From contig NC_081410.1 in the NCBI RefSeq assembly GCF_030272615.1, positions 146,032,349 through 146,096,348 on the forward strand: a DNA stretch of 64,000 nt. Reading direction: 5' to 3'. This document shows, piece after piece, positions 33,892 to 46,592 of this stretch (its first letter is position 1; each line of letters opens with the position of its first letter). This DNA comes from Cryptomeria japonica (Eukaryota; Streptophyta; Pinopsida; Cupressales; Cupressaceae). The position numbers and the translations under genes were made by a program. Below the pieces are notes generated by a model, which worked only from the letters and a program-made list of their open reading frames with translations, had not been told where the DNA came from and made no database searches.

Positions 33892-34755
33892 CTAACAACC
33901 TAAAATAGATGAAGGGGATAACGGACTTGGGATGGTGGATTTTAGGACATAAGGACCCAAAATGGATTTTGAAGATGGAGGATTGTTAGATGGAGGACTG
34001 GGGGACTTATGAGTGGAGGAAGCTTTTGGATTATCTAGTTTGGATTCCAATTTGGATTTCAATTTGAGGTGAATTTCTTCTATGAGTATCTTGGGAATCC
34101 ACATAGTTTTTTTTTTTTTCTTTTTGGGCCTTTGTGGCCTTTCGAATTTTTCTTTCTTTTGAATCATATTTTTCTTTTCTTGAGCATGTCTTTGTAAGGG
34201 GACATGTTGATCCTTGGATCTTTGTGTATTTCTACCTTTATTTTTTTTATATTTGGTATCCAAATTGCTTCCAATAGCAATAATGTGGGTGCATGAGGAC
34301 AAATGACTTGGAGATTTTATGGATGGGATGATTGAGGGAGAATGTTGGAAGGAATTCAAAGATGTGTGTCTGTGTTGATCTCTCTTAGGGATTTGATGTG
34401 ATAGAGTGGTAGATGGAGGGATATAAAGACCCAATATGGATAGAAGGGAGGAAGGTTTTATCTTTGTAACATAAGGATCCAAAATGGATGTGGATGATGA
34501 AGGAATGGACTTTAGGACATAAGGACCCAAAAGGGGTTTAGAAGATGGGTGATGGAAACATTTGGATTTCAATGGAGGGATTTTATATTTGGAAGAGATG
34601 GAAGGTATACCAACATCTTGAGCATGAGCTTTATAGCCAAGGCCATATGAACTTGTATTTTCTTTGACTTGAAGGGATTCCAATATGCCTTCGTCATGGA
34701 GGCCTAACCCTTTGCCTTGATAATTCATTTTTTCACAAATTCTTTTTCCAATAGG
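33892..34755 (-). pseudogene. Element B ORF with G-patch-like motif and GPYV repeats
   Basis: Upstream in-frame sequence through the start region reads PPQNELSSCFQTNKYPIGKR, then KMNYQGKGLG-x4-EGI (G-patch-like, about 34755-34670). A Ser/Pro-rich stretch with LGPYVLKS-type repeats follows (degenerate copies near 34540, 34480, 34425, 33950). Next come HTSLNS, IAIGSNLD, KDQHVP, a poly-Lys stretch and KTMWIPK, then PKASSTHKS. No catalytic motif is seen. The shared order with A shows that this frame was under selection in an ancestor. It is probably an element-encoded accessory or Gag-like protein; I do not know its function. Confidence 0.55.
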
Positions 34756-36899
34756 ATACTTATTAGTTTGGAAACAAGATGAGAGTTCATTTTGAGGGGG
34801 ATGAAATGTGGAAGGGATTGTAAGCTCTTGGAGGAAACTGGAGTGGATGAATGTGGAGGAGCCAAGCTAATAGGTATGGGATCCATGGATAGCTTGGATA
34901 CGGGTGATGGGATCTTGTGGAGGAATAAGATCATGTGGATGATTAGGATCATGTGTGGGATTAGGATGAATATTAGGATCATGAGATAGATTGGCATCAT
35001 GACATGGAGATTAAGGAATACTTTGATCTTGACCTCGAATAGGATCATTTGGTGCAGTGGAATGGATGATTAAATCTTGAGATGGAAAGGAATCATGCGA
35101 TGGAGTGGAGGGAATACATGAATTTTGAGATGGAATGGGATCATGAGATGGAGAGATTTTTTATCTTTGTGTGGAGAGGAATCTATGCTATCATTATCTG
35201 GAACAAGCACTTGACATGGTTGTAGTTGCGGTTGGGTGGATGGTGTGATGGAGGAGGAGGTGGATTCTTCAAATTGGGTAGATGGAGGGATGATAGCATC
35301 ATTAAGCTTAGGGGATTAAGGTTTGTCTCTATTTGGAGGGTATGGAAGTTAAACTTGGGTAGATGGAGGGATGGGAGTATCATGAAGCTTAGGGGATTGA
35401 GGGTTGCCTTGATTTGGAGGGGATGGAGATGGATGGAGGACTTAGGGAGATTGGGAAACTTTGTTTAGAGGAGGGGATTTTGTCTTCTTTTCTATTATTT
35501 CTTGGATAAAATAACAGATAAAGGAATTTGAAGATGGGGATAGTGTGGATTTTAGAGGATGAGGATTATGTGGAGGTGCAGTGTTCGATGGAGAATTGGG
35601 ATTATGGATTGGGATTAATGATTGGAGAACTATGGTGTAAGTGACTTGGATGGAGAGTGGAGGTGATGAAGGTTTTTTAAAAAGGTGAGGATTGGGATGT
35701 GGATGGGGGGAGAGATGGAGTTATACATATTGGATCATAGGAGTATGTGGATGAGGGATAATATCAAGACATGTATGGGGAATAAGATGGATTTTCTTTG
35801 TCAAAGGTAGGGGAAGAATAAGAGATGTGAGATGAATTGGGATTGACTTGGTAAGTCGAATGGTGTGGGAGACATGAATAGGTGGAATTTGGATAAATTT
35901 GAGGCATGTATGAGTTGGATGGGAATGGTTGATAGGTTGATCCTTTAACTTTTATTACCATTTCCTCAAACCAGCCCATGATGTTTGAATGTGGGTTTTG
36001 AATAGCCAACTTTTGATTTCATGAGCATGTGCAAACTATGCAAGGGTAACCTCAAAATGATGAGTATGGGATGATAAGTTGGAATTGGATGAATGGACTT
36101 GATCGAGAAAGATGATGAGATGATGTTAGATGAAGATGATAACTAGGACTTAGCAACTTTGGATTTGATTGAGGATTTATTGGATTCAATTTTATTTGCT
36201 TGGATTGGATTGGATTGGTCCTTGGATTAGGACAAGATTGATTTTGATTAGGATGACACCTTAGCCCTTGGATTAGGAATTAGATGGGGATTGATGATGT
36301 TAACCACAAAGCAAGGTGATAACCAAGCTAGGTAGAATGTATACCTTTGAATTAAGATGCAATTGATCAAGCCTTCTTCTACTTAGGATGGCCTTACCTT
36401 CCTATGCAAAACAAGGTAAAAGGATTAGGGTTTTGATGAACCCAAATGATTATTCAAAGGTACTTGGGGGAGATTCTTTCCCAAGCAAAAAATCTAATTG
36501 ATTGATTGATTATAGATAAAGGTCTAAATCAAACTTTCGCAAATTATTGACTCTAGGATGAGGTCGATTGATTGATAGATAACTGATTGATTATTGGATT
36601 GGAAGGTTGATTAAGTTGATGTGCTAAGTCCTCAAGGATGAAATGAAAATTATTATAAGAGAATGGATTGATGATAGGTAGAAGAAGGGGAATGTTACCC
36701 AAGACTGGATGGAGGGTTGGCTAGAGATATTAATTAGGGATTGATGATCATATGGATGGATAAAAACCGATTGGAGGTTTGACTCGAACGAAGGTGGCAA
36801 ATTAGAGGTTTGACAATGACAAAGTGAAGATTGAAGGGTTTGGTCAAATTTGGGATTTATCTACCCTTGGCCAAGGTAACACTTTATGACAAGTTTGAA

Positions 36900-39800
36900 A
36901 GTGATTGGGGGCCTAGATTAGCCCAAAACAAAATTTTACTGGTTTTGCACAAAATGAAGACATGCATCAAACATACAACTTAGGCTGGAAAGTGGAAACC
37001 ATTTCATAGGCATCTCACACAAAGTGATACATCAAACAGGCAGACAGATAGAGATTCTAGTAGCACTGGCTCCCCCTTACAATGCACTCACTTTTCGAAT
37101 TCTCTTACCCCTAAGATTCAAGATTTATTTTATGGGGAATTCTTGTCTCATCCTGAGTGGGTACATGAGAGGTAACTTCAAGGTATGATCTGCATCCCCT
37201 ACACCATCAAATGTGGGATTTTGGCTACTACAACAAGTTTCTTAGTTATTTTCTGATGGGTCTTGTCCAACAACGAATCTGCGAAGCAAGCTACTAAAGG
37301 CTCTAACTGAGCTTATCGGTACAGAGAAGGCCTCCACATACATCAAAATCACTCAACACTCTAGCCATCTAACCAAGTTTTTATATAGCGTCTCGAAAAT
37401 ACATCGTTCAAGATCACATCAGGAGAGACAATATCTTCTATGTGTCCCAATTCGAAGCACCCTTGTGGGGTGATAAAATCCCCAATCAAGGATACCCCTC
37501 ACTACAAAAAGAAAAGGTGGGTGGTGTTGATCACCACTCTCTTCACCCAAGGTCCACAAAGGTGAGGGGAGAGGATACTTGGTGCAAGGATGGGTCCACC
37601 CTATACAATGTGCAAGCACACAAAACACAAAATAAATGCGTTCTTTTTAGGCCCAAATGAAAGATGTTTGTTAATCTAGAATGCTAGAAAAGAAACTAAA
37701 TCTAGTGGAAAAGATGATGGTCTTGAACAAAAACAGCACACAACACTATCAAATCATTGATTTGGGTATGCTTCAGCCTATTCACAACCCAAAAGGTACA
37801 ATAAGAGTTAAAGTATAGTGAATATAATGATTCTATTCATTATCAAGAAGGTCTCATTAATTACAATCAAAGACATGGGAAGAAGACAGTCTTCAGGCCT
37901 AGAACAGTTTCAAAGAACAGTCTGCACAGAATGAGATAGTTAAAAGCTTTGTTATAATAGTTAATGTATAGAGATTAAGACAAAATACATCATTCAAAGT
38001 GTCATAACAGTGATGAGGGGTCTATATCAACAATGGAAAATTCAATAGTAATAATACTTTAGTCATATCAATCATAAAGATGCAATACAAATTATGGATA
38101 CAAGAATGCCATCAGACCAAAAAAGAGATAAAGTCCATTATAGATTGCATTCATAGCATGAGTAAGACTGAATTCACAGTCAAAACTATGGGTGCAAGAA
38201 AGGTAATAACTATCATTCAAACACAGTGACTAGCACTTGGATGAATGCATATGACAATCAACAAAGATGCTATAGATTCAAATAAAATAGTAAGAAGACA
38301 GTTTCAAATCTTTATTCACAGAGTACAAAACCTAATCTAGGTTTGTTGACAATCAAAGGGATTTATTCATTTTCCTATTCATAGAATAAGGGGATCCAAT
38401 CAATCTTCAAAAGCTCAGCTATACAGTGAGAGCAGTCATGAAACATGATGATAGTATATGAAGCAGTCGTATAATAGTTATTACAACAAGACAACAAACC
38501 TTGAATGTAATAGTCTTTTAACAGCTAGAAGCCTTTATGAAGAGTAACTATGTGATCATCAAATACAGGTCAGAGAAACTCATAGCTACAAATAGTGACA
38601 CAGTAGTCAAAGATGCATCACATAAAATATATTAAATTTTTGGAGTCAAAAGAAATGAAGAAGCCTTGACAAGAATAAGGGAAATGGACTGCCACAAGGA
38701 TAGTGAAAGCATACTTCAAGGAGAACTCTCTCTGAAAGGACAGATCTCAGTACAAGAGCAGCCTTCAAGATAGTCAAAGAGATCTTTTGATGATTAAATG
38801 CTCAGAGTAGAGTATTAGAAACCTATTGAATACACAATGCACATTCTAAGCTATTGTAGCTTCAAGTATTAGACACCAATAATATAATAGGGAGATACCC
38901 ACATGCATCACAGGCAACCATTCATAGAAGCATGATATCATAATCACAGTCAAGGGCACACAGCCAAAGTATTAGATTTAGAGATCACAACCCAAGAAAG
39001 AGTACTCATCTTGTGTGATGAAACATAGGACAATTCTTATGATATGAGTACATGTGAGACACAATGGATAGCACTTTAAAAGGCAGTGATTCAAGGCACT
39101 AAGTCTTCCTGTGATCAGAGTGAACCATAGTGAAGGTTAAATTTGCAATGAATAGGCAATAGCAAGCATCATTCAGGGTCATTCACCTATGAACAGACTA
39201 GAACAGTAAATAAACTAGAAATCTCAGAGCCCAAAGAAAGCATGAAGCATTCACAAAAGTAAGGGGGTAAAGTAAAAAAGATGGTGATGTTACAGCTGCA
39301 ACAAAAAGATACATAATCATGATAGACAAAGGTAGTAGTATTCATTCATAGTCATGGAGCAACATGATGTCAAAACCCCATCAACAACAAGTAATCTTCA
39401 TTGAAGATTGAACCCATAATCATCTTCATATTTCTAATGATAGTGAGCAGATGCAATCTAAAAAGCCTAAATAACAGTCATATGTACAACATCATTCAAC
39501 CCAACAAATATCATAAGCTTGAAAGAATGAGCAGTGATAAAGTTCATATGGTTACATACACAATGATCGGTGGTGTTCATTGTATGCATTTATGAAAGAT
39601 AGAACTAGTAAATGCAATAACAATCATATCAGATATGTGCATAAAAAGATTGTAATGACAGTAATCATTAAGAATACTTGAGTCTTCAAAGATTGAATAA
39701 TAAATACTCAAAAAGTGCAGACTTAAACAATGACAATGCACAATCATAAAAAGTTGCATGGAGTCTATGAGGTGCAGTCTGAGAACTCATAAAAATAGTG

Positions 39801-40010
39801 AGAATAAACACTTCAGTAAAGTCATGAAAAAGACAGTGAACATATCATTAAAGAGTCAAAAGGTGTAGATTTCATTCACAATGAGTAACCCATAAGACAG
39901 TAAGGGAGTAATTACAGTCAGCATACAAAGCATTGTGTGAACATGACCAAAGCATTTCAAAGAGAAAACAGTCAAGCCTTGCACAAAAGCATATTAAATA
40001 GAGATGTCAT
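36900..40010. other. AC/AG-rich non-coding stretch, probable leader of element B
   Basis: No coding frame is supported. From about 37700 the trinucleotide CAGT, usually as ACAGT, recurs every few tens of bases up to 39980, giving a degenerate, weakly periodic texture but no clean repeat unit. Confidence 0.4.
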
Positions 40011-40293
40011 TGTAGACACCTAAAACTTGCACAACTAATTAAATGAATTTTATTCATTTAGTCATCATTTAATCACGTATTAATTAAACTAAGGTTAGTT
40101 TAATATCCCTATTCTTCCTAACAACCTATTAATCAAATTAAAGATTTCATTAAAATCATTTTCTTCTAGCCTAACCTATTAATTAAACTGAGGTTTGATT
40201 AAGTACACTTTAGCCATTTAATTGAATAAATCTTATTTATTTAATTAAAACCCCTTTTTTCCCTTTTAATTGAATTTAAATTTGATTAAAATT
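40011..40293 (+). repeat. 5' LTR of element C, first part
   Basis: Begins TGTAGACACCTAAAA, the same terminus as the LTRs of A and B but on the plus strand. The LTR is interrupted at 40293 by Gypsy copy 1 and resumes at 48050. The preceding 5-mer is GTCAT; its partner lies beyond the window. Confidence 0.8.
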
Positions 40294-41814
40294 TGGTGCA
40301 GGAGCACCCCTTCAAGATGACAAGTCAGACTCAAAGGAGGAAATATAAGGCATCAGGAATGTCTTTAGGATGTTTTGTATGAGTTTCAATCATGCAATGT
40401 GTGTTTGTAATAAAGAACCCCATCTTGTGAGCCAAACTCCTATTTTGGCATTTCTATAAGCCAATTAGGACTTTTGGACAATAGGGGATCAAATGTGTGT
40501 AGGACATAGTTATCCTAGTGGTTTTAGTGCTTCTAGGATGTTTTACGAGGGGTTAGACTTGACCCAAGGCATTAGGAGGCGAAAGATGACATTTTGACAA
40601 CTTTTGCAAAAGTTGTCAAAAGTTGTCATGAGCAACTTTTTATGCACTTTTTGTATTTTATTTGTTTGAACTCCTCCAATGGCTCTAACCTCTTGTTTTT
40701 GGTTGAGAGTAGTTGTGGAGTGTTTTATACACCTTGTGGATCCAATTATCGAGGAGAAACTATACGGCGGAAAGTTTTGGTGACAACAAACTAATTAAAT
40801 TCTCAGTTTTTCCTGCAATTCTGGAGTTTTGGTAAGGGGTACGGTACTGTACGGATTGCGACCAATACCCAACGATGTGAATTGGTTGGAGAGGAGATTT
40901 ATATTTTTTTTGGCTTTGGTTTCAAGTTCTAGTTGTGTTTTTTTCTCCTAATATTCAAATTTTAATGTAGGTGCCCGGAAAACCAGGGTTTACCTTAGGT
41001 TTTTCCTTCTCCATGGCCATAACTTGCAATTTATCAATCTAAGACCCATGGGATTCGGTGAAAAGCAATTATGGTCGGTTTATTATAGGATTCCAAAAGT
41101 GTTTTGCAGGAGGAGCAAGGGAGAGGTGTTTTTGAACCGACCCTAGGTAGACATCTCTATGTGGCTACCTAGACCTTGAACAACAAAGTTACCCTTGTAT
41201 GCAAATGGCGATGGTTCTAGGCATGTAACCCTGGAATCCATTATTTTTTATGGTTCCCCACACACTCATGGGGTTTTAATTGCATGGTTTACTCATCTGG
41301 ATATAGGTGCTTCACAAATGGAGGCCTTATTAGCCCTTAAGGACAGTCAACATCCTACCGGTTCAAACCTTTTTTTGTCAGACCCTGACCCTTCCTTTTG
41401 GTTAATTGTATAAATTCCAAAAGGGTACTTGAATCCATAATTTTTTTTCTAGGGTGTTTGGGAAAGTTTGAACTTAAGGTTCCTTTACCTGCTAAAAAGG
41501 GCCACAAGCAAATAGGCCTAATTGTGAAGGTACTATGGGGGATAGGGTTGAATCCTCAAAACCAGTGTTGGATCTGGTTCAAGTGAGTCATGTTTGACCC
41601 AAAATTAGTGTTCTAATGGTCCATAACCCTTGGAGGTCTCAAAGTGTATGTTGGAGCTATTTACCCAAGTTGAGTAGGTATGAGTCTTGAAGATGGTGAG
41701 AAGATTGAACTAATGTTGTAGAGCCTTGTCTTGATAGGATCCTATTATTGATTTGAGGGGTTAGTGTCATACATTTTGAGGTGTTTGGTAGGTTACAAGG
41801 ATGGCTCTGCATCA
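40294..41814 (+). repeat. 5' LTR of Gypsy copy 1
   Basis: 1521 bp, TGGTGCAGGAG...CTCTGCATCA; aligned with 46538-48049. Confidence 0.9.
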
Positions 41815-41816
41815 AG

Positions 41817-41828
41817 TGGTATTAGAGC
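41817..41828 (+). promoter_or_regulatory. Primer binding site of Gypsy copy 1
   Basis: TGGTATTAGAGC, two bases inside the LTR. It is one mismatch from the initiator-methionine tRNA consensus TGGTATCAGAGC, which copy 2 keeps intact at 51562. Confidence 0.85.
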
Positions 41829-41865
41829 TAGTAACAGCTTTGGTAAGGAGATAGAGAATTGACAG

Positions 41866-44800
41866 ATGTCAGAGGGACAAGAAGAAGAAGTTCCTAGAGG
41901 ACCAATCACCAACATGGAATTGGCAAAGATTGTGAGAGAGAAGGCCACTACTTGAAAGGTAATGCAGAGGGAGCTAGAGAGGTTAAGAGGCAGAGTAGAT
42001 GGGAAGGAATATGGAGGCATTGGCAATGGTGAAGAAGGGGATGAGGATGAGATCCCTATGCCGAAGGAAGAGGCGATTCCTCCTGACCAGAGGCACTTCC
42101 AATGCCCTCAAATCCATGGAGAGGAGAACCATGGAGCATAAGATTGATTTTCCAACTTTCACTGGGAAGATGGAACTAGATGTTGTGGTAGATTGGATAG
42201 ACTCCCTGTCTAGTTTCTTTGAATGTGAAGACATTCCAGGACACCAGAAGGTGAAGATTGCTAAGTCCAAGTTGAAGGGAGCAGCCCTAACTTGTCGGAA
42301 CTTTTTCCAAGAGGAAAGAGAGAAGGACAACAAGCCCAAGGTTGTTTCTTGGAAGAGGATGGTTGCCTAAATAAAAGATACCTATGTACCCAAAGACTAT
42401 GAAATACAACTCCACAAGAGGAGACAAAATCTCAAGCAGAAGGAGATGGATGTGAACTCATACACTGAGGAGTTCCAAAGGCTATGAATGAAATCTAAAA
42501 CAAAAGAGGAAGAAAGTGAGAAATTTTCTCAATACCTGAATGGATTAAGGTACAACATTCAAGAAGAATTAAACCTTCTTAGCCCAGATACCATTGGTAG
42601 ATGCCATCAACTTGCCATCAAGGTGGAAGAGAAGATCAAAAGGAGACAAGAGCATAACAATAAAGGAAGAGGAAGACAGCAGAGGGGTGGAAGAAATTTT
42701 TTCAGGGGTAAGGGAATGGTTTTGGAAACCAAGGTGAGACCAGTCAAGAAGGCACTAAAGGATAGAGTAGTTCCAATAACAATGGAGGATACAATCAGAG
42801 AGGTAAATATAGAGGAAGAAGACCACCATTTAGAGGGAGATCTCAAGGTAGAGGCCCAATCAAATGTTATAACTGCAATCAAGAAGGACACATGGCCAAT
42901 AGATGCCCTAATAAACCTACTAGTTCCATGGGAGAAAGGAGAAGTAACTTGGTTATAGAGGTTGACTGCCAAAGTGTGGCAAGTGCAAATACATACCAAA
43001 CTGTCAATACCCCTAATAGCTATGGATACCCTAAAAGAGGTGAAGCTTTGATGAAAAGAAGAGCAGTAACTACTATGAAGATGTCTGATAAAGAACCCCC
43101 ACAGAGGAAGTCTCTATTCAAGACCACTTGCAAAGTGGGTGGAAAGGTATGCAAGGTCCTAATAGATTTTGGTTCAATTGAAAACTTTGTGTCTCTAGAG
43201 ATGGTGGAGAAACTAAAGTTGAGGAGACTGCCTTACCCTTTCCCCTACAAGGTCTCATGGCTCACACAAGGACAAGAAGTTGTTGTGGAAGAGCAGGCTT
43301 GGGTAGAATTCCAGATTGGAACCTATAGAGATAGGTTGATGTTTGACATTGCAAAGATGGATGCTTGTCATCTCCTGTTTGGGAGATCATGGCAGTTTGA
43401 TTTGAAGGCACAACATGATGGTGCTAGGAACACATACTCCATCACCAAAGATGGTAAGGTGATTGAGTTGTTACCTTTGATGGAGAATGATGAGGAGACC
43501 AAACAAAAGGAGGCCAAGGTGTTGGTGTTAGGAGGGAAATAGTTCATGAAGAACATGGCAGATGAAGGCATGGTCTGTTATGCCCTTATCCCTAGTCCAA
43601 CAGTAACAAAGATGGAGAGGTCTAAAGACAAGAAAGAGGACAGATTGAGGTTGATTGACCCTGCAGTGCAGCAACTACTAAACAAATACAAGGGTGTCAT
43701 CTCTGATGGCATGCCAAGGTCACTACCTTCCATGAGGGACATAAACCATTGTATAGACCTTATACCTGGATCCACCTTGCCTAATAAAGCAACATACAAG
43801 CTCACACTAGATCAGAATGTTGAGATGGCAAAACAAGATAAAGAATTGTTGGAATTCGGATTGATTGGCAAAAGTTTGAGCCCATGTGCAGTCCCTGCAG
43901 TCTTGGCACCCAAAAAGGAAGGCACTTGGAGGCTTTGCACCAACTCAAGAGCTATCAACAAGATTACTATCAAGTATAGGTTTCCAATGCCTAGGATTGA
44001 AGATTTATTAGACTATTTGGGGGGTACTAGGTATTTTATAAAGGTTGACTTAAAGAGTGGCTATCATCAGATTAGGATTAGGCTGGGAGATGAGTGGAAG
44101 ACTACATTTTAAAAAAATGAGGGGTCGTATAAGTGGAAGGTCATTCCCTTTGGCTTATCCAATGCACCTAGTACCTTTATGAGGTTAATGAATGAAGTCT
44201 TGAGGGATTTCATAGGGAAATTTGTTAAAGTCTACCTAGATGACATTCTAGTTTTCAATCAAACCAAAGGAGAGCATCTAAAACATGTAGACCTGGTCCT
44301 AAGAAGATTGTATGAAGAACAATTAATGATCAACTTGGAAAAGTATTTCTTTATGCAGGAAGAGATCATTTACTTGGGGTTTGTAATCACATATGGTGAG
44401 TTGAAAATGGATCAAGAAAATGTGAGTGCCATATTGTCTTGGCCTACACCTAGAACAATGAATGATGTTAGAAATTTTCATGGCTTAGCTACCTTCTATA
44501 GGAATTTTTAAGAGGTTTTATGCATATATGTGCTCCTATGCTTGATACCATAAAGGGAGGACAAAAGTGCAAGTTTAGTTGGACAGAAGAAGCAAATAAC
44601 TCCTTTGAAACATTGAAGAGAAAAGTTGCAGAGCAGTCGGTCCTTGCCCTACCTAATTTCAACAAGATCTTCCAAGTGGAGTGTGATTCTAGTCACATGG
44701 CTATTGGGGTAGTTCTCAATCAAGAGGGAAGACCTATTGCCTTCTTCAGTGAGAAGTTGAATGAGGCAAAGAGAAGATATTTATCATATGACCTAGAGAT

Positions 44801-46592
44801 GTATGCTCTAGTCCAATCCTTGAAAAAGTGGAGACACTACTTGCTGCCAAAAGAATTCATAGTCTTCATAGACAATCGGGCCCTTAGCTTTATAAATAGT
44901 CAAGAAAGGTTGAATCACCAACATATGAAGTGGGTAGAGACCCTACAAGCCTTCACTTTCATTCTTAAGCACAAGAAAGGGGTCAAGAATAAGGTGGCAG
45001 ATGCTTTGAGCGGGAGAGTCCTAACTGCAAATCAAATCCAGTTGGAGAGTGTTGGAATAGACTCCTTGAAAGCCATATATGAGGATGATGAAGACTTTGG
45101 AGAGGCCTATAAGGTATGTGCTTCATTTGATGAACGGTTTCATGTTGAGTACTCTGAATTTTTTATTCAAAATGGATTGTTGTTTAAGGGTGCACAACTA
45201 TGCATACCCAAATGCTCTATGAGACTAAATATAATTAAGGAGAAACATTGTGGAGCGATGGCAGGACATTTTGGTCTTGAAAAGACAATAGATTTGGTGA
45301 AGAGGCACTACTTTTGGCCCAAACTACAAACAGATGTCAGGAGATTTGTGGAGACATGTGTGATCTGCCAAAAGGCAAAGGGAAAGTCCACAAATGCAAG
45401 CCTATACTAGCCTTTACCCATCTCTTCAAGACGATGGGAAAGCATAAGTATGGATTTTGTTTTAGGATTGCCTAGGACAAGGAAAGGATATGATAGTGCT
45501 TTTTTAGTGGTGGATAGGTTTAGTAAAATGACACATTTCTTGCCATGCAAAACCACTTGTGATGCTTCTTATGTTGCAGACTTGTTCTTCAAGGAGATTG
45601 TCATGATACATGGTTTGCCTTTGACTATAGTCTCTGATAGGGATGTGAAATTTATTGGTCACTTTTTGAGGACCCTTTGGAAGAATCTTGGTACCAATTT
45701 ATCCTTCTCCTCAGCCTACCATCCCCGAACGGATGGCCAAACTGAAGTTGTAAATAGGTCACTAGGAAATTTGCTAAGGTGTTTGACTAGACAACATGGA
45801 GAAAGATGGGATAGTATATTGTCTCTGGTAGAATTCTCCTATAATGATACAATGAATAGGAGTACCGGTAAGTCACCCTTCTAGATCATATATGGCATCC
45901 ACCCAAGGGGTGTGATGGAGTTGAGAGAGCTACCTCAAGAAGAAGCCATTAGTGCAGATGGGGAAACCTTTGCTATCATCATAAAGGAAATCTATGACCA
46001 AGTTAAAACTTGTCTTCAACAATCTGCATAAAGATATAAAACTCATGCTAACAAAAAGAAGAGAGATGTTGAGTTTGATGTGGGAGACTTGGTGTGGGTT
46101 CACTTGAAGAAGGAAAGACTTCCAAAAGGAAGATATACAAAGCTTATGCAAAGAAAGATTGGACCCTGCCAAATCTTGAAGAAATGTGGCCTAAATTCCT
46201 ATCAACTTCAACTCCCACCTGATCTTGGTTTTTCACCTATATTTAATTTTTGAGACTTAACTCTTTATAAATGTAGTGTTGATGCAGGAGAATACACAAT
46301 TCAGGTTATTGCAGATGATGACATTCCCAAACATGAACCACCAAAGTTGCATAAGGTTCTAGACACTAAGGTTGCAAAGTGAACAAGGAGAAAATTCTAC
46401 ATGGAGTATTTGGTGTCTTAGAAAGGACAACCTGATTCTGAAGTGGTCTGGATGATAGAACAACAGATCAAAGACCATGATGTAGACCTGCAGACTCTCA
46501 TCTCAAGTAGACTTGAGATTTCTTCTTTCAAGGAGTATGGTGCAGGAGAAACCCTTCAAGATGATAAGTCAGACTTAGAGGAGGAAAGATAA
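41866..46592 (+). pseudogene. Gypsy copy 1 Gag-Pol polyprotein (heavily decayed)
   Basis: Collinear with copy 2: Gag, zinc knuckle region (lost by frameshift near 42700-42890), protease, RT, RNase H, integrase and chromodomain-like end. Stops: TGA 41953, TAA 42368, TGA 42485, TAG 43540, TAA 44110, TAG 45408, TAG 45882, TAA 46029, TGA 46251, TGA 46380, TAG 46419. Indels near 42090, 42710 and 44505 change frame. The protease motif is DFG rather than DSG (near 43165). The RT keeps YLDD (near 44240). The integrase keeps the CVICQKAK finger part that copy 2 has lost. The frame ends at TAA 46590, inside the 3' LTR. Confidence 0.9.

Larger units (their letters stand above)
30619..40010 (-). mobile_element. 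Internal region of LTR element B, interrupted
   Basis: Collinear with the interior of element A from the PPT inwards: the CTCGAGAGGACATG block at 30747, the GGATGGATGG-rich part (32440-33530), the G-patch/GPYV ORF (33892-34755) and a GATTGG-rich part (36150-36300). A solo LTR interrupts it at 31189-32349. From about 36900 to 40010 the sequence is a leader-like AC/AG-rich stretch with no gene. It ends at the 5' LTR of element C, so the remainder of B, including its 5' LTR, is inferred to lie right of the window. Confidence 0.6.
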
